Positions 7,434 to 17,327 of a DNA stretch of 42,580 nucleotides are shown piece by piece. Both the position numbers and the translations under genes were made by a program. The notes under the pieces are model-generated. The model was not told the DNA's origin. It ran no database searches and saw only the letters and a list, made by a program, of their open reading frames with translations. Source of the DNA: Acholeplasmataceae bacterium (GTDB lineage Bacteria > Bacillota_I > Bacilli_A > Acholeplasmatales > Acholeplasmataceae); NCBI GenBank assembly GCA_021736335.1, contig JAIPGC010000001.1:87700-130279 (forward strand). The letters run 5' to 3'. The first letter of the stretch is position 1; each line of letters begins with the position of its first letter.

Positions 7434-7439
7434 TATAAT
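7434..7439 (+). promoter_or_regulatory. -10 element of the peroxiredoxin gene
   Basis: TATAAT lies 38 bases before the chosen start. No good -35 is seen at the right distance. The in-frame ATG at 7444 would fall at or before the transcription start, which supports the start at 7477. Confidence 0.6.
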
Positions 7440-7476
7440 AAAAATGTTGATTAAACTACTCTTTTTGGAGGTAACT

Positions 7477-7932
7477 ATGTTAGAGGTTGGAACAAAAGTC
7501 AAAGACTTTACTTTGAATGATGCATTTGGGAAAGCACACGCCTTATCAGACTATCAAGGCAAGACAGTAGTTATCTATTTTTATCCAAAAGATGATACAC
7601 CAGGCTGCACAACACAAGCTTGTGCCTTTAGGGATGCCTATGATGACTTCAAGAAAAATGATATTGTTGTTCTTGGTATTAGTAAGGATTCTCCAGAAAG
7701 TCATAAGTTATTCATCGAAAAATATGATTTGCCATTTATTTTATTGAGTGATGAAGCACTTGATGTCATCAATTACTTTGGTGTTTATGTTGAAAAAAGT
7801 ATGTATGGTAAGAAATATATGGGTGTCAGTAGATCAACATTTATTTTAAATGGTTCAGGTATCATTACACATGTTTTTGAAAAAGCATCTCCAAGTGAGA
7901 ATGCAGACGATATATTAAAGGTTCTTAAATAA
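7477..7932 (+). CDS. bcp: Thiol peroxidase of the Bcp/PrxQ type
   Basis: 151 residues, thioredoxin fold. It reduces hydrogen peroxide and alkyl hydroperoxides in the cytoplasm using thioredoxin. The motif YPKDDTPGCTTQACAFRD carries the peroxidatic Cys44 and, five residues later, the resolving Cys49, the arrangement typical of the atypical two-Cys Bcp/PrxQ group. Length equals the family norm. The start is set by GGAGGT at 7467-7472. It lies 22 bases before the oxygen-sensitive PFOR gene with no terminator between them, so the two are probably co-transcribed and the enzyme may protect PFOR. Confidence 0.93.
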   Translation: MLEVGTKVKDFTLNDAFGKAHALSDYQGKTVVIYFYPKDDTPGCTTQACAFRDAYDDFKKNDIVVLGISKDSPESHKLFIEKYDLPFILLSDEALDVINYFGVYVEKSMYGKKYMGVSRSTFILNGSGIITHVFEKASPSENADDILKVLK

Positions 7933-7954
7933 GGATTAATCAGGAGGTATTATT

Positions 7955-10900
7955 ATGGTAGCAAAAAAAGTTATTAAATCCATGGATGGTAATGAAGCTG
8001 CAGCATATTGCTCTTATGCATTTACTGAAGTAGCGGGTATTTACCCAATTACTCCATCCTCACCAATGGCACAATATGTTGACCTTTGGGCATCAGAAGG
8101 CAAGAAGAATTTATTTGGAATGCCAGTGAAAGTCGTAGAAATGCAAAGTGAAGCTGGAGCAGCTGGAACTGTACATGGTTCATTGCAAATGGGTGTATTA
8201 ACCACAACCTATACTGCATCACAGGGTCTTTTATTAAAGGTTCCTAACATGTATAAGATTGCTGGTCAATTGCTTCCAGGAGTTATTCACGTTGCAGCAA
8301 GAAGTATTGCTTCTCAAGCATTATCCATCTTTGGTGATCACCAAGACGTTATGGCTGCACGCCAAACAGGATTTGCAATGCTAGCTTCTACAGGTGTTCA
8401 ATCTGCTATGGATATAGCAGGTATCGCACATTTAGCAGCAATCAAATCAAGTATTCCTTTCCTTCATTTCTTTGATGGCTTTAGAACTTCTCATGAAGTA
8501 CAAACTATTGAAGTCGTTGATTATGAAGTTTTTGATCGTTTGCTTGACAAAGAAGCAGTCGCTCAATTTAGATCAAAGGGATTAAACCCAGAACATCCAG
8601 TAACTCGTGGGACTGCACAAAGTGATGATGTCTATTTCCAAACAAGAGTATTACAAGCATCATATTATGCAAATGTTCCTAATGTTGTTAATGAATATAT
8701 GACAGAAATTTCTAAGGTTACTGGCAGACCATTGGCACCATTTGTTTACTATGGTGACAAGGAAGCTACTGATGTTATTATTGCTATGGGTTCAGTCATT
8801 GAAACTGCACAACAAACTGTAGATTTCTTGATGGCTCAAGGTAAAAAAGTAGGCTTACTATCTGTTCATCTTTATCGTCCATTTAGTGCTGAGTACTTCT
8901 TAAGTGCAATGCCTGGTACGGTTAAGAGAGTCACAGTCTTAGATAGAACAATTGAACCTGGCGCAACTGGAGATCCTTTATATCTTGATGTCAGATCGAT
9001 CTATTATGGTAAAGAAAATGCACCACTTATTTTAGGTGGAAGATATGGACTTTCATCAAAGGATACAACACCTGCAATGATCAAATCAGTGTATGAAAAT
9101 ATGGCTGGTGAACAAAAAGATCAATTTACGGTTGGTATTGATGATGATGTGACATTTACTTCACTTAAATTCGAATCAAGTGATGAGATTACAGATAAAG
9201 ATGCAACTGAGTTATTGTTCTTCGGTTTAGGTTCAGATGGTACTGTTGGAGCATGTAAGAATATCACTAAAATTCTTGGTGATCATACATCATTATATTC
9301 ACAAGCTTATGCATCATATGATAGCAAAAAAGCTGGTGGTGTAACACGTATGCACTTGCGTTTCTCTAAAAACCCAATTCGTTCAACTTATCTAGTTAAT
9401 TATCCAAATTTCGTATCATGTTCAACAGATACTTATTTGACAAAATACGATATGTTAAAAGGTCTTAAGCAAGGTGGAACATTCTTACTTAACACACAAA
9501 CACCAAAAGAAGATATTGAAAAATTACTTCCTAATAAGGTTAAACGTCAGCTTGCTCAAAAGAAAGCTAAGTTCTATATTATCAACGCAGTTGATATCGC
9601 ATATGAAATTGGCTTAGGCAGAAGAATTAATACGATCATGCAATCTGCTTTCTTCAAACTTAATGATCATTTAATGAATGCTGATGAAGCAAACAAATAT
9701 ATGAAGAAATATTCTGAAAAGACATATGGTAGAAAAGGCGATGCAATCGTTCAGATGAACGCAGCTGCTATTGATGCTGGTTATATCAATTTAGTTGAAG
9801 TTGAAGTTAAATCTGATTGGTCAGTTCTTGTTGATGAAGTTAAGGATGACTCAGCTTCAAGACCTGATTTCGTTAAAAAGATTGCTGATGTTGTTAATGC
9901 CATTGAAGGTGATTCACTTCCTGTATCTGCTTTCTTAGGATATGAAGATGCACACATGGAGAATGGTTCTACTGCATATGAAAAACGCGGTATAGCTAAC
10001 TATGTTCCAGAGTGGAGATCTGAAAACTGTATTCAATGTAATGCATGCGTATTCGCATGTCCTCATGCTGTCATTCGTGCCTTTTTAGCAGATGGAACAG
10101 AAGCTGCAAATGCACCTGAAGGTACGAAGTTATTAGATGCTAAAGGCAAGAATATGGAAGGTATGAAGTTCACCATTCAGGTATCGACATTAGATTGTAC
10201 AGAATGTGGAGTTTGCGTTCAAGTATGTCCAACTCCAAATAAATCATTAGCAATGGTTCCAATTGGAGAACAATTAGCTATAGGTTCTCAACAGATTGCT
10301 GATTACTTCTTTAATGAAGTAACATATAAGAATCTCGGTGTTGATAGCACTAAGAATTTAAGTTTCAACCAACCATTATTCCAATTCAGTGGAGCTTGTG
10401 CTGGTTGTGGTGAAACACCATATATTAAAGCATTAACTCAACTATATGGAGATCATATGGTATTTGCAAATGCTACTGGTTGTACATCCATTTATGGTGG
10501 ATCATTCCCATCTACACCTTATACAACCAATGCTGAAGGCTTTGGTCCTGCATGGGCAAACTCATTATTCGAAGATAATGCTGAATTTGGTTTTGGTATG
10601 AAGATTGCTTATGAAACCATAAGAGATCGCATTCAATCATTATTTGTCGATCATCTAGATGAAATGCCTGAAAGCTTGAAAGTACTTGTTGAAGAATGGT
10701 TATCAAATCGTAAGAGTGCTGAAATTACTAGAAAACTTAAGAAACCAATCATTGCTGAACTAGAAAAGATTAAGAAACCATATGCAAAAGAATTACTTGA
10801 TGTTAAAGAATATTTAGTCAAGGTTTCACAATGGATTATGGGTGGCGATGGCTGGGCATATGACATTGGATATGGTGGTATTGACCATGTTATCGCAAAT

Positions 10901-11500
10901 AGCGAAGATGTGAATATCCTTGTGCTTGATACAGAAGTTTACTCAAATACTGGTGGTCAGTCATCTAAATCGGCTCCATCTGGATCTATTGCTAAATTTA
11001 CAGCAGCTGGAAAGCCAGGTAAGAAGAAGGATTTAGGTGCAATCGCTATGAGCTATGGACATGTCTATGTCGCTCAAATTTCTCATGGTGCTTCTCCTGC
11101 TCAAGTCTTAAAAGCCCTTAAGGAAGCTGAAAGTTATGATGGTCCATCACTAGTTATTGCCTATGCACCATGTATTGAACATGGTATCAAAGGTGGTTTG
11201 ACCAACACATTTGCTCAAGCTAAGCTTGCTACAGAATGCGGTTACTGGCCAACATATCGTTTTGACCCAAGAAAAGAAGCTGAAGGAAAGAACCCATTAC
11301 AACTAGATAGCAAAGCTCCAGTTTGGGACAAATATCATGATTATCTATTAAGTGAAGCTAGATATGCTCAACTTGCACAAATCAATCCAGATCATGCAGC
11401 AGAGTTATTAGATAAGAACTTAAATGATGCTAAGAGAAGATACACAATGTACAAGAGATATGCAGCTATGGATTATTCATTACCTGAAGAAACAAAATAA
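7955..11500 (+). CDS. nifJ: Pyruvate:ferredoxin (flavodoxin) oxidoreductase
   Basis: 1181 residues, the full single-chain PFOR. It converts pyruvate and CoA to acetyl-CoA, CO2 and reduced ferredoxin. The N-terminal pyruvate-binding domain shows YPITPSSPMA near residue 30. Two [4Fe-4S] motifs follow, CIQCNACVFACP near 692 and CTECGVCVQVCP near 748. The TPP domain has GACAGCGETPY near 815, whose Cys belong to the proximal cluster, and GDGWAYDIGYGGIDHV with DTEVYSNTGGQ near 965. The C-terminus is the short type without the extension that gives oxygen tolerance in some sulfate reducers. AGGAGG precedes the ATG. A strong terminator follows. It is the main source of low-potential electrons in this window and a consumer of suf-made clusters. 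Confidence 0.97.
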   Translation: MVAKKVIKSMDGNEAAAYCSYAFTEVAGIYPITPSSPMAQYVDLWASEGKKNLFGMPVKVVEMQSEAGAAGTVHGSLQMGVLTTTYTASQGLLLKVPNMYKIAGQLLPGVIHVAARSIASQALSIFGDHQDVMAARQTGFAMLASTGVQSAMDIAGIAHLAAIKSSIPFLHFFDGFRTSHEVQTIEVVDYEVFDRLLDKEAVAQFRSKGLNPEHPVTRGTAQSDDVYFQTRVLQASYYANVPNVVNEYMTEISKVTGRPLAPFVYYGDKEATDVIIAMGSVIETAQQTVDFLMAQGKKVGLLSVHLYRPFSAEYFLSAMPGTVKRVTVLDRTIEPGATGDPLYLDVRSIYYGKENAPLILGGRYGLSSKDTTPAMIKSVYENMAGEQKDQFTVGIDDDVTFTSLKFESSDEITDKDATELLFFGLGSDGTVGACKNITKILGDHTSLYSQAYASYDSKKAGGVTRMHLRFSKNPIRSTYLVNYPNFVSCSTDTYLTKYDMLKGLKQGGTFLLNTQTPKEDIEKLLPNKVKRQLAQKKAKFYIINAVDIAYEIGLGRRINTIMQSAFFKLNDHLMNADEANKYMKKYSEKTYGRKGDAIVQMNAAAIDAGYINLVEVEVKSDWSVLVDEVKDDSASRPDFVKKIADVVNAIEGDSLPVSAFLGYEDAHMENGSTAYEKRGIANYVPEWRSENCIQCNACVFACPHAVIRAFLADGTEAANAPEGTKLLDAKGKNMEGMKFTIQVSTLDCTECGVCVQVCPTPNKSLAMVPIGEQLAIGSQQIADYFFNEVTYKNLGVDSTKNLSFNQPLFQFSGACAGCGETPYIKALTQLYGDHMVFANATGCTSIYGGSFPSTPYTTNAEGFGPAWANSLFEDNAEFGFGMKIAYETIRDRIQSLFVDHLDEMPESLKVLVEEWLSNRKSAEITRKLKKPIIAELEKIKKPYAKELLDVKEYLVKVSQWIMGGDGWAYDIGYGGIDHVIANSEDVNILVLDTEVYSNTGGQSSKSAPSGSIAKFTAAGKPGKKKDLGAIAMSYGHVYVAQISHGASPAQVLKALKEAESYDGPSLVIAYAPCIEHGIKGGLTNTFAQAKLATECGYWPTYRFDPRKEAEGKNPLQLDSKAPVWDKYHDYLLSEARYAQLAQINPDHAAELLDKNLNDAKRRYTMYKRYAAMDYSLPEETK

Positions 11501-11518
11501 ATGATAATTTAGAGTAAG

Positions 11519-11552
11519 GGCTTGAACTTAACCAAAGGTTCAAGCCTTTTTT
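11519..11552 (+). terminator. Intrinsic terminator after PFOR
   Basis: GGCTTGAAC pairs with GTTCAAGCC across a 10-base loop and runs into TTTTTT. It closes the bcp-nifJ unit. Confidence 0.92.
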
Positions 11553-11593
11553 GTTTTCTTCAAAGAAATATACCAAGGTTAATCATAAAAAAC

Positions 11594-11622
11594 TTGACAC
11601 TGCTAAGCAATCGTATTATGAT
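11594..11622 (+). promoter_or_regulatory. Promoter of the S41-like lipoprotein gene
   Basis: TTGACA at 11594-11599, 17-base spacer, TATGAT at 11617-11622. The start would be near 11629, giving a leader of about 28 bases with GAGGAAC before the ATG. Confidence 0.85.
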
Positions 11623-11656
11623 ATTATTAATAATAAAATAAGAGAAGAGGAACAAC

Positions 11657-14278
11657 ATGAAAAAAATCATACTCATTTTGGCACTATTTACTTTCCTGCT
11701 CTCATCTTGTACACAACCAGAAGAGGAAGTTATTACCTACACAGTTACTTTTGATAGTAATGGTGGTAGCACGGTTGCTAATCAGGATGTTGATAGTGGA
11801 GCTCTCGCAACAGAACCAGTAGACCCAACACGTGAAGGGTTTATTTTTGAATACTGGTATACAAGTGATGCAGAAGTTGCTTACGTTTTTTCTACACCAG
11901 TGACAGCTGATTTGACCTTAACAGCTTCATGGGAGGAAGTCATTCTAGAAATGACAGATGCAGAAAAAATAGCGATTGATATAGCAGAAATTGAAGCAAA
12001 TATACTTGTTGATCAATATCAATTGAATTTACCTATCAAAGGAGCAACTTATAGAAGCTCTATTAAATGGACAAGTCAATCAGACTATGTATCAAGTACA
12101 GGCTTTATTTTACCGGTTCCATTAGATGATGATACAACAGTAGGTCAAATTACTGGTGAATTTTCACTTAATGGCGTGAAGGTATCTCATGTATTTGAGA
12201 TTCCACTTTCGCATATGCAACAGGTTGAAATTGTTGATACACGCGTTGTACCATTTACAAATTTAACAACAGAATATACGGTTGAAGATGCAGATGTCAA
12301 TTTATATTTTGAAGATGGTGGCTATGTGCCATACATCAAAGTTGTAGATTTTTTCAGCTTATTAGAAGGATTTATTGATCCAGCTGTCGAATTTACATTT
12401 ACAAAAGGTGAAGGCACTCTAGAAATTTTCTACCAATATTATGATGAAGATTACGATGAAACATATGATCTCATTGTTACTATCGATGCCAATGACAATA
12501 CGATTACGACAAATGATCCTGGATTCTATTGGGCATATGTCTATTCAACTGAAACCAATTATGGTCGCCATATACAGTATGATATAGACAATCCAGATGC
12601 AAGTTATGTGGAAGGTGAAAATGTTGTTTATGATTTAGATGACTACAGCTTAGACATGACTGTTTATGAAGGTGAAGTTGTTTTGCCATATTATATCGTC
12701 AATCAATTGTTTGCTGGATCAAGCTATTACAATGTTTATTACAATTATGATGGTCTTTATGGTATTTACTCACTACCTGAGTCAGGTAGTAAAGAATATA
12801 ACTCCATAAAACGCAGTTCAATGAATAATGAAGACATTCCAGCTGATTTATTAGTTCATACATTTAATATGTTAGCATTCGATTTAGACAGTTTCTATGG
12901 GCTAAAAGACATCATGGAAGTTGATACTTATTATGATTTATTGATAGAACAAAGAAACAAGCTCTTATTAGATGATCCTGAGGATTTTGATTATGCTATT
13001 CGTGATTTACTGCTTAAACAAATTGATGAACCGCATACAAGTTATGGATATTCATCATATTTCAACAAAGTAACTTGGGCTGGTCCAGAAACAAATCAAC
13101 TCACATATTATGGTTCAAGATTTACACAATGGTACTATGATGGTTTGGTTGCCGTTGATGACGTACTTGAAGCTAAATGGGGTGTCAACCCAGAGGGTGG
13201 ATGGACTGCAGGATCACCAAATAGACCACATTATTGGTTCTTAAATGATGTATCAGTTTTGTTATCTTTGGATGATTTTTATACAGCAGATATTGAAGAA
13301 AGTGCAACATACGATGCAACATTAGCAGCAGATGCACTCAGCTTAAATGATGTAACTGATCTATTAGCTGAGATAGTAGGAGGAACAAAATATTTCTTCT
13401 ATAATAGTAGCAGTGAGAAATATAATCAATTAGAAGTGTTAGTCAAAGGACTAGATGATAATTATGTAGCAACATATGGTGCTGCACTCGTAGCATTAGG
13501 TTATGAATATAAATTAGAAACATCAGCAGATGCTAATAAACAAAATGGATATTATGAGATTACAGTTCCTAGTGAAGATGACCCATTAATTGATGTATCT
13601 TATATGGTTCAAATCGCATTTGATGAAGATCTTGGTTTATTTTATCTCGGTATTATTGATAATGTACCTTTAGATTATGCATCTTCTTGGCCATTTACTG
13701 TTGATGTATTTGATACTGTGAATTCTGACAGTGCAGTTTATATGGAAATGATGTTTGATCAAATTCTTGCTATTGCTCCAGGTTTAGAAAATGTCATGCT
13801 AGATTTGTCTTGGAATACTGGAGGTAACGTCGGTGCATTATACAGAATCGTTGGGTTCATTACCGATCAACCATTTAGAGTAAGCAGTATTGATCGTGAT
13901 ACTGGAGGATTCTCAAGTAGTTATGTAGTTATTGATGGTGTCCCTAATTATTCTCACTTGAATTGGTCTTTATTGATTACTCCAGTTACATTCAGTGCAG
14001 CCAATTCGATGGCAACCATTTTTATGGAAAATAATCTTGGACCAATTATTGGGAAACAATCAGGTGGAGGAGCTTGTTCAATCACTCCAATCTTACTTCC
14101 AAACGGTACTGCGTTTACAATGAGCAGCAATAATATCAATGCTTATAGAACAGGAACTGGAACAGAAGAAGATCCTTATGTTTATCACAATAATGAATTT
14201 GGTATAACTCCTGACTATCCAATTAATATTCAAGACATCTATGATATTGATACTCTTTTACAGGTTTTTGCTGACTAA
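11657..14278 (+). CDS. Lipoprotein with InlB-type repeat and S41-like peptidase domain
   Basis: 873 residues. A lipoprotein signal ends at the lipobox LSSC (Cys18). Residues about 26-93 form one Listeria-Bacteroides (InlB B) repeat: TVTFDSNGGS, EPVDPTREGFIFEYWYTSD and a closing LTASW. A beta-rich middle section precedes a C-terminal domain of the tail-specific protease (S41) type, with NVMLDLSWNTGGNVGALYRI and ITPVTFSAANSMATIFMENN; the Ser of FSAANSM is the likely nucleophile and the Lys some 25 residues on (IGKQSGGG) may be its partner. The region between is rich in Tyr, Asp and Glu. Anchored outside the membrane, it may degrade proteins or peptides for the Opp system encoded next. The protease assignment rests on motif likeness by eye. 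Confidence 0.75.
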   Translation: MKKIILILALFTFLLSSCTQPEEEVITYTVTFDSNGGSTVANQDVDSGALATEPVDPTREGFIFEYWYTSDAEVAYVFSTPVTADLTLTASWEEVILEMTDAEKIAIDIAEIEANILVDQYQLNLPIKGATYRSSIKWTSQSDYVSSTGFILPVPLDDDTTVGQITGEFSLNGVKVSHVFEIPLSHMQQVEIVDTRVVPFTNLTTEYTVEDADVNLYFEDGGYVPYIKVVDFFSLLEGFIDPAVEFTFTKGEGTLEIFYQYYDEDYDETYDLIVTIDANDNTITTNDPGFYWAYVYSTETNYGRHIQYDIDNPDASYVEGENVVYDLDDYSLDMTVYEGEVVLPYYIVNQLFAGSSYYNVYYNYDGLYGIYSLPESGSKEYNSIKRSSMNNEDIPADLLVHTFNMLAFDLDSFYGLKDIMEVDTYYDLLIEQRNKLLLDDPEDFDYAIRDLLLKQIDEPHTSYGYSSYFNKVTWAGPETNQLTYYGSRFTQWYYDGLVAVDDVLEAKWGVNPEGGWTAGSPNRPHYWFLNDVSVLLSLDDFYTADIEESATYDATLAADALSLNDVTDLLAEIVGGTKYFFYNSSSEKYNQLEVLVKGLDDNYVATYGAALVALGYEYKLETSADANKQNGYYEITVPSEDDPLIDVSYMVQIAFDEDLGLFYLGIIDNVPLDYASSWPFTVDVFDTVNSDSAVYMEMMFDQILAIAPGLENVMLDLSWNTGGNVGALYRIVGFITDQPFRVSSIDRDTGGFSSSYVVIDGVPNYSHLNWSLLITPVTFSAANSMATIFMENNLGPIIGKQSGGGACSITPILLPNGTAFTMSSNNINAYRTGTGTEEDPYVYHNNEFGITPDYPINIQDIYDIDTLLQVFAD

Positions 14279-14348
14279 TCTTTCAATTTTGAATAGAATG
14301 ACGAAAAAAGCATAAAACTAAGTAAAATTTATATAAAGAAGTCCTGTT

Positions 14349-14362
14349 AGAAAACGTTTTTA
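14349..14362 (+). promoter_or_regulatory. cre-like site before oppA
   Basis: AGAAAACGTTTTTA matches 12 of 14 positions of the catabolite-responsive element TGWAARCGNTTNCA and includes the palindrome AAAACGTTTT. It lies about 45 bases upstream of the oppA -10. A sister site sits at 25959-25974. A role for CcpA is inferred only. Confidence 0.4.
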
Positions 14363-14402
14363 TTAATATTTATGTGATTGATACTGTATTTTTAGATTTT
14401 TG

Positions 14403-14411
14403 TGGTATAAT
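14403..14411 (+). promoter_or_regulatory. Extended -10 promoter of oppA
   Basis: TGGTATAAT: TG, one base, then TATAAT at 14406-14411. A TTGATA at 14378 is 22 bases away, too far for a normal -35. AAAGGAGAG at 14436-14444 is the ribosome site. Confidence 0.75.
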
Positions 14412-14450
14412 TATACAAACCAATTTTAAGAAGAAAAGGAGAGAAAAAAA

Positions 14451-17267
14451 ATGAAATTCCCCAAAAAAATGCTTTTAGTATTTACACTTTTATTAGCAAG
14501 CGTCGTTTTATTAGCTTGTAAACCAGAAGTGGTAGATGTAGACCCTGTAATCTCAGGTGCTGGTGCTGTAGCAATTGATCTTTATGATGAATTTGATCCT
14601 CTTGCTGGCGTAACCGCTACTGATGAAGAAGACGGAACTTTGACAGTTACTGTTACATCGAATAACGTTGACAATACAGTTGTTGGTACATATCAAGTTG
14701 TCTATACTGTAACTGATAGTGCTGGTAATGTTGTTACTGTTACTAGAGTTGTTACTGTTAATGCTCTTGCAGTTGAAGATTATCCACTTGCACAATATTT
14801 AAGTGGTGTTGATTTATCTAAACTTCCTGCAGAAGATAAAGGTATCCTATTTGCTGCTGCTGAACGTTATCTATTAGAAAACGTATATGCAGGCGTGCCA
14901 CTTTACACTAGAGCTACTAGAGTAATGTATTCTGACAGAGTTCAATTATTCAGCCCAGAATATAATGGTGTTTTAGGATTCGGTACTGGCTTCTCACAAT
15001 TCTCTGAAGACGATTCAAATGTCTTAATGTATGGTAGCACTTATGGTAACGTAGGCGAATATACATGGAGAGCATCATTCAATACAGACCCAACAAGTCT
15101 AAACCCATGGAATGCTGATGATTCAAACACAGCTACATTTACAGATTTGTTTAATGGCGCATTGTATGATTTCTATTTCGATGCTTCCAAGACAGGTTAT
15201 GAAATTTTACCAAGTTTGGCTAAATCTGAACCAATCGCTGTTAATCCAACAGTCACAAATGGTAAGACATATGCTAAGATTTGGCAAATCGAATTAAAAG
15301 ATGATCTCAAATGGGCTTTCCATCCAGATACTGATACTTCAGCACTTCCTGCTGGATATGATGATCTAGATGCATCTGACTACTTATGGACATGGCGTTA
15401 TGCGCTTGAACATGACTGGTTCAGAGCTAGAACTGGTGGCGGAGACTTTGTAAGCCAAGGTATTAAGAACGCTGCTGAATTCCTAAATGGTACTGCTACT
15501 TGGGACCAAGTTGGTCTTCGTATGGCTGCTGGCAAGACAAACACACTAGAATTTGAATATACAAATGAAAAGAGTACATTCGATTTCAAATATGGTTTCT
15601 CTGGTCAAGTCTTAACTCCAATCAACCAAGAATTATTTGAAGAACTTGGTGAAGATTATGGTATGACTCCTGCTGATGTTGCTTCAAGTGGTATTTATGT
15701 ATTTGAAACTTGGACTCCAGGACAATTATTAACTTATACTAAGAATGAATTACATCCTGATGCTGCAATGTATCATTACACTGGTTACCAATATCGTTAT
15801 GTTGATGGTTCAGACAATATTTTTGCTGAATTCTTAGCTGGAAGACTTGAAAGTGCTTCAGTTCCTGCATCAGAAGTTACAAATTACGCATCAGATCCAC
15901 GCGTAAAGACTGCTCCAGATGCTACAACATGGCGTTTAATGATTAATGCATTCGGTACAGAAGAAGCTAGAGATGCTTATATTGAAGAATTCCCAGGTGT
16001 TGGTCTAAGTGAAACATTTGTTCCAGAACCTATTCTACAATATCTTCCAATGCGTCAAGCTTTATATTATGGTTTTGACAGATATTATGCAGCTGTTGAT
16101 CTAGTTAAACTTTATTTACCAGCTCATACATTATTTGCTCCAACCTATTTCCTTGATGGTGAATCAGGACTTTCTGTTAGAGGTACTGATGCTGGTCAAG
16201 CAATCGTTGATGACTTTGGTGGTGGATCTAATGGTTACTTCCCAGATGCTGCACTAGATTTATTTAAAGATGCAGTAGCCGCTGGTATTGCTGATGGATT
16301 CTATACTGCTGGTACAGCACAAGCTTATACTGAAATTGAATTGGTATTAACTTATGCATCAAGTGGTAATACATCTGCACAAGCTATGGTTTCTAACATT
16401 AAAGAACAATACGAAGAATTATTAGTTGATGAAGTTAACTTTGTTAAAGTCATTATCACTGTTAATGATGTTGCGTTCCCAAATAACTATTATGATTACA
16501 TGATGGTTGCTAATACTGACTTAGGTATTGGTGGTATTAGTGGTTCATTATTAGATGCTCCAAGTTTCTTGGATGTATTTGCTGATGACAACCGTGGTGG
16601 ATTTACTCTTAACTGGGGTATTGACACAACTACACCAAATATTCCTGTTGCATATACTAACCTAGAAGGTAAAGTAGTTTATGAAATGTGGAGTTATAAT
16701 GCGTTAATTGAAGCATTAACTGGTAAGATTTATGTTAAGAACGGTGGAGAACAAACTTCATGGTCAAGTGCTGACGATTTAATCGATGCATATCTTGATA
16801 TGAATGGTGAAGTTCTTGACTCTTCAAGTGACGGATCAGTCTTAGCTGGATATGTATTAGGTGATGATTTGGCTACAATCGCTGCAGATGAAGGATTTGA
16901 TTCTTTAGTTGCTAAGATTGTTGTTACTGAAAGTGGAGCTAACATGCTATATGTTATTTCTCTTGAAGGTTCAAATTACAGCATGTACGATCAAGCTGCT
17001 CTATACACAACTGCTGATGCTGCAATCGAAGCTGACTCTGGTTATGATTTAATTGCTCCTGCTGTATTATTAACAACAGATGCTGAAGTTGCTGCTAATG
17101 CTTACATCGCTGCAAGCTATGGTTACTTAACAATTGCTGAAGTTGCTGAAGAAACAGGCGCTCCTGCTGAATTTGTTGAAGTTTACGCTTGTGATTGGAA
17201 TGGTTGGTCAGATGCTTATGTTGTAGTTCACATTGGTGATTACTTCATTGGTTGGTACTGGTTATAA
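14451..17267 (+). CDS. oppA: Oligopeptide-binding lipoprotein with N-terminal Ig-like domain
   Basis: 938 residues. Lipobox LLAC gives lipid-modified Cys23. Residues about 30-105 form an Ig-like domain of the DUF5011 type (EFDPLAGVTATDEEDGT, TVVGTYQVVYTVTDSAGNV). The following section is a family 5 peptide-binding protein: WRASFNTDPTSLNPWNADDS, LKWAFHPDTDTSALPAGYDD and the later PMRQALYYGFDR are recognisable. The last ~200 residues, with repeats of Ala-Asp-Ala, go beyond the usual fold. Canonical OppA is about 540 residues. It delivers peptides to OppBCDF, encoded next. A strong hairpin after the stop separates it from oppB, as often seen where the binding protein is made in excess. Confidence 0.88.
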   Translation: MKFPKKMLLVFTLLLASVVLLACKPEVVDVDPVISGAGAVAIDLYDEFDPLAGVTATDEEDGTLTVTVTSNNVDNTVVGTYQVVYTVTDSAGNVVTVTRVVTVNALAVEDYPLAQYLSGVDLSKLPAEDKGILFAAAERYLLENVYAGVPLYTRATRVMYSDRVQLFSPEYNGVLGFGTGFSQFSEDDSNVLMYGSTYGNVGEYTWRASFNTDPTSLNPWNADDSNTATFTDLFNGALYDFYFDASKTGYEILPSLAKSEPIAVNPTVTNGKTYAKIWQIELKDDLKWAFHPDTDTSALPAGYDDLDASDYLWTWRYALEHDWFRARTGGGDFVSQGIKNAAEFLNGTATWDQVGLRMAAGKTNTLEFEYTNEKSTFDFKYGFSGQVLTPINQELFEELGEDYGMTPADVASSGIYVFETWTPGQLLTYTKNELHPDAAMYHYTGYQYRYVDGSDNIFAEFLAGRLESASVPASEVTNYASDPRVKTAPDATTWRLMINAFGTEEARDAYIEEFPGVGLSETFVPEPILQYLPMRQALYYGFDRYYAAVDLVKLYLPAHTLFAPTYFLDGESGLSVRGTDAGQAIVDDFGGGSNGYFPDAALDLFKDAVAAGIADGFYTAGTAQAYTEIELVLTYASSGNTSAQAMVSNIKEQYEELLVDEVNFVKVIITVNDVAFPNNYYDYMMVANTDLGIGGISGSLLDAPSFLDVFADDNRGGFTLNWGIDTTTPNIPVAYTNLEGKVVYEMWSYNALIEALTGKIYVKNGGEQTSWSSADDLIDAYLDMNGEVLDSSSDGSVLAGYVLGDDLATIAADEGFDSLVAKIVVTESGANMLYVISLEGSNYSMYDQAALYTTADAAIEADSGYDLIAPAVLLTTDAEVAANAYIAASYGYLTIAEVAEETGAPAEFVEVYACDWNGWSDAYVVVHIGDYFIGWYWL

Positions 17268-17281
17268 TTCTCAATAATTAA

Positions 17282-17309
17282 TTTAAACATTTACATTTAA
17301 ACATTTACA
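17282..17309 (+). repeat. Two tandem copies of a 14-bp repeat
   Basis: TTTAAACATTTACA occurs twice in perfect tandem (17282-17295 and 17296-17309), 14 bases after the oppA stop. Function unknown; it may be a slippage-prone tract. Confidence 0.85.
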
Positions 17310-17327
17310 ATAATTAAATAGTAATAA

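Noticed and set aside
17282-17309. Possible CRISPR array because of short direct repeats
   Set aside because: Only two copies without spacers; no cas genes nearby.
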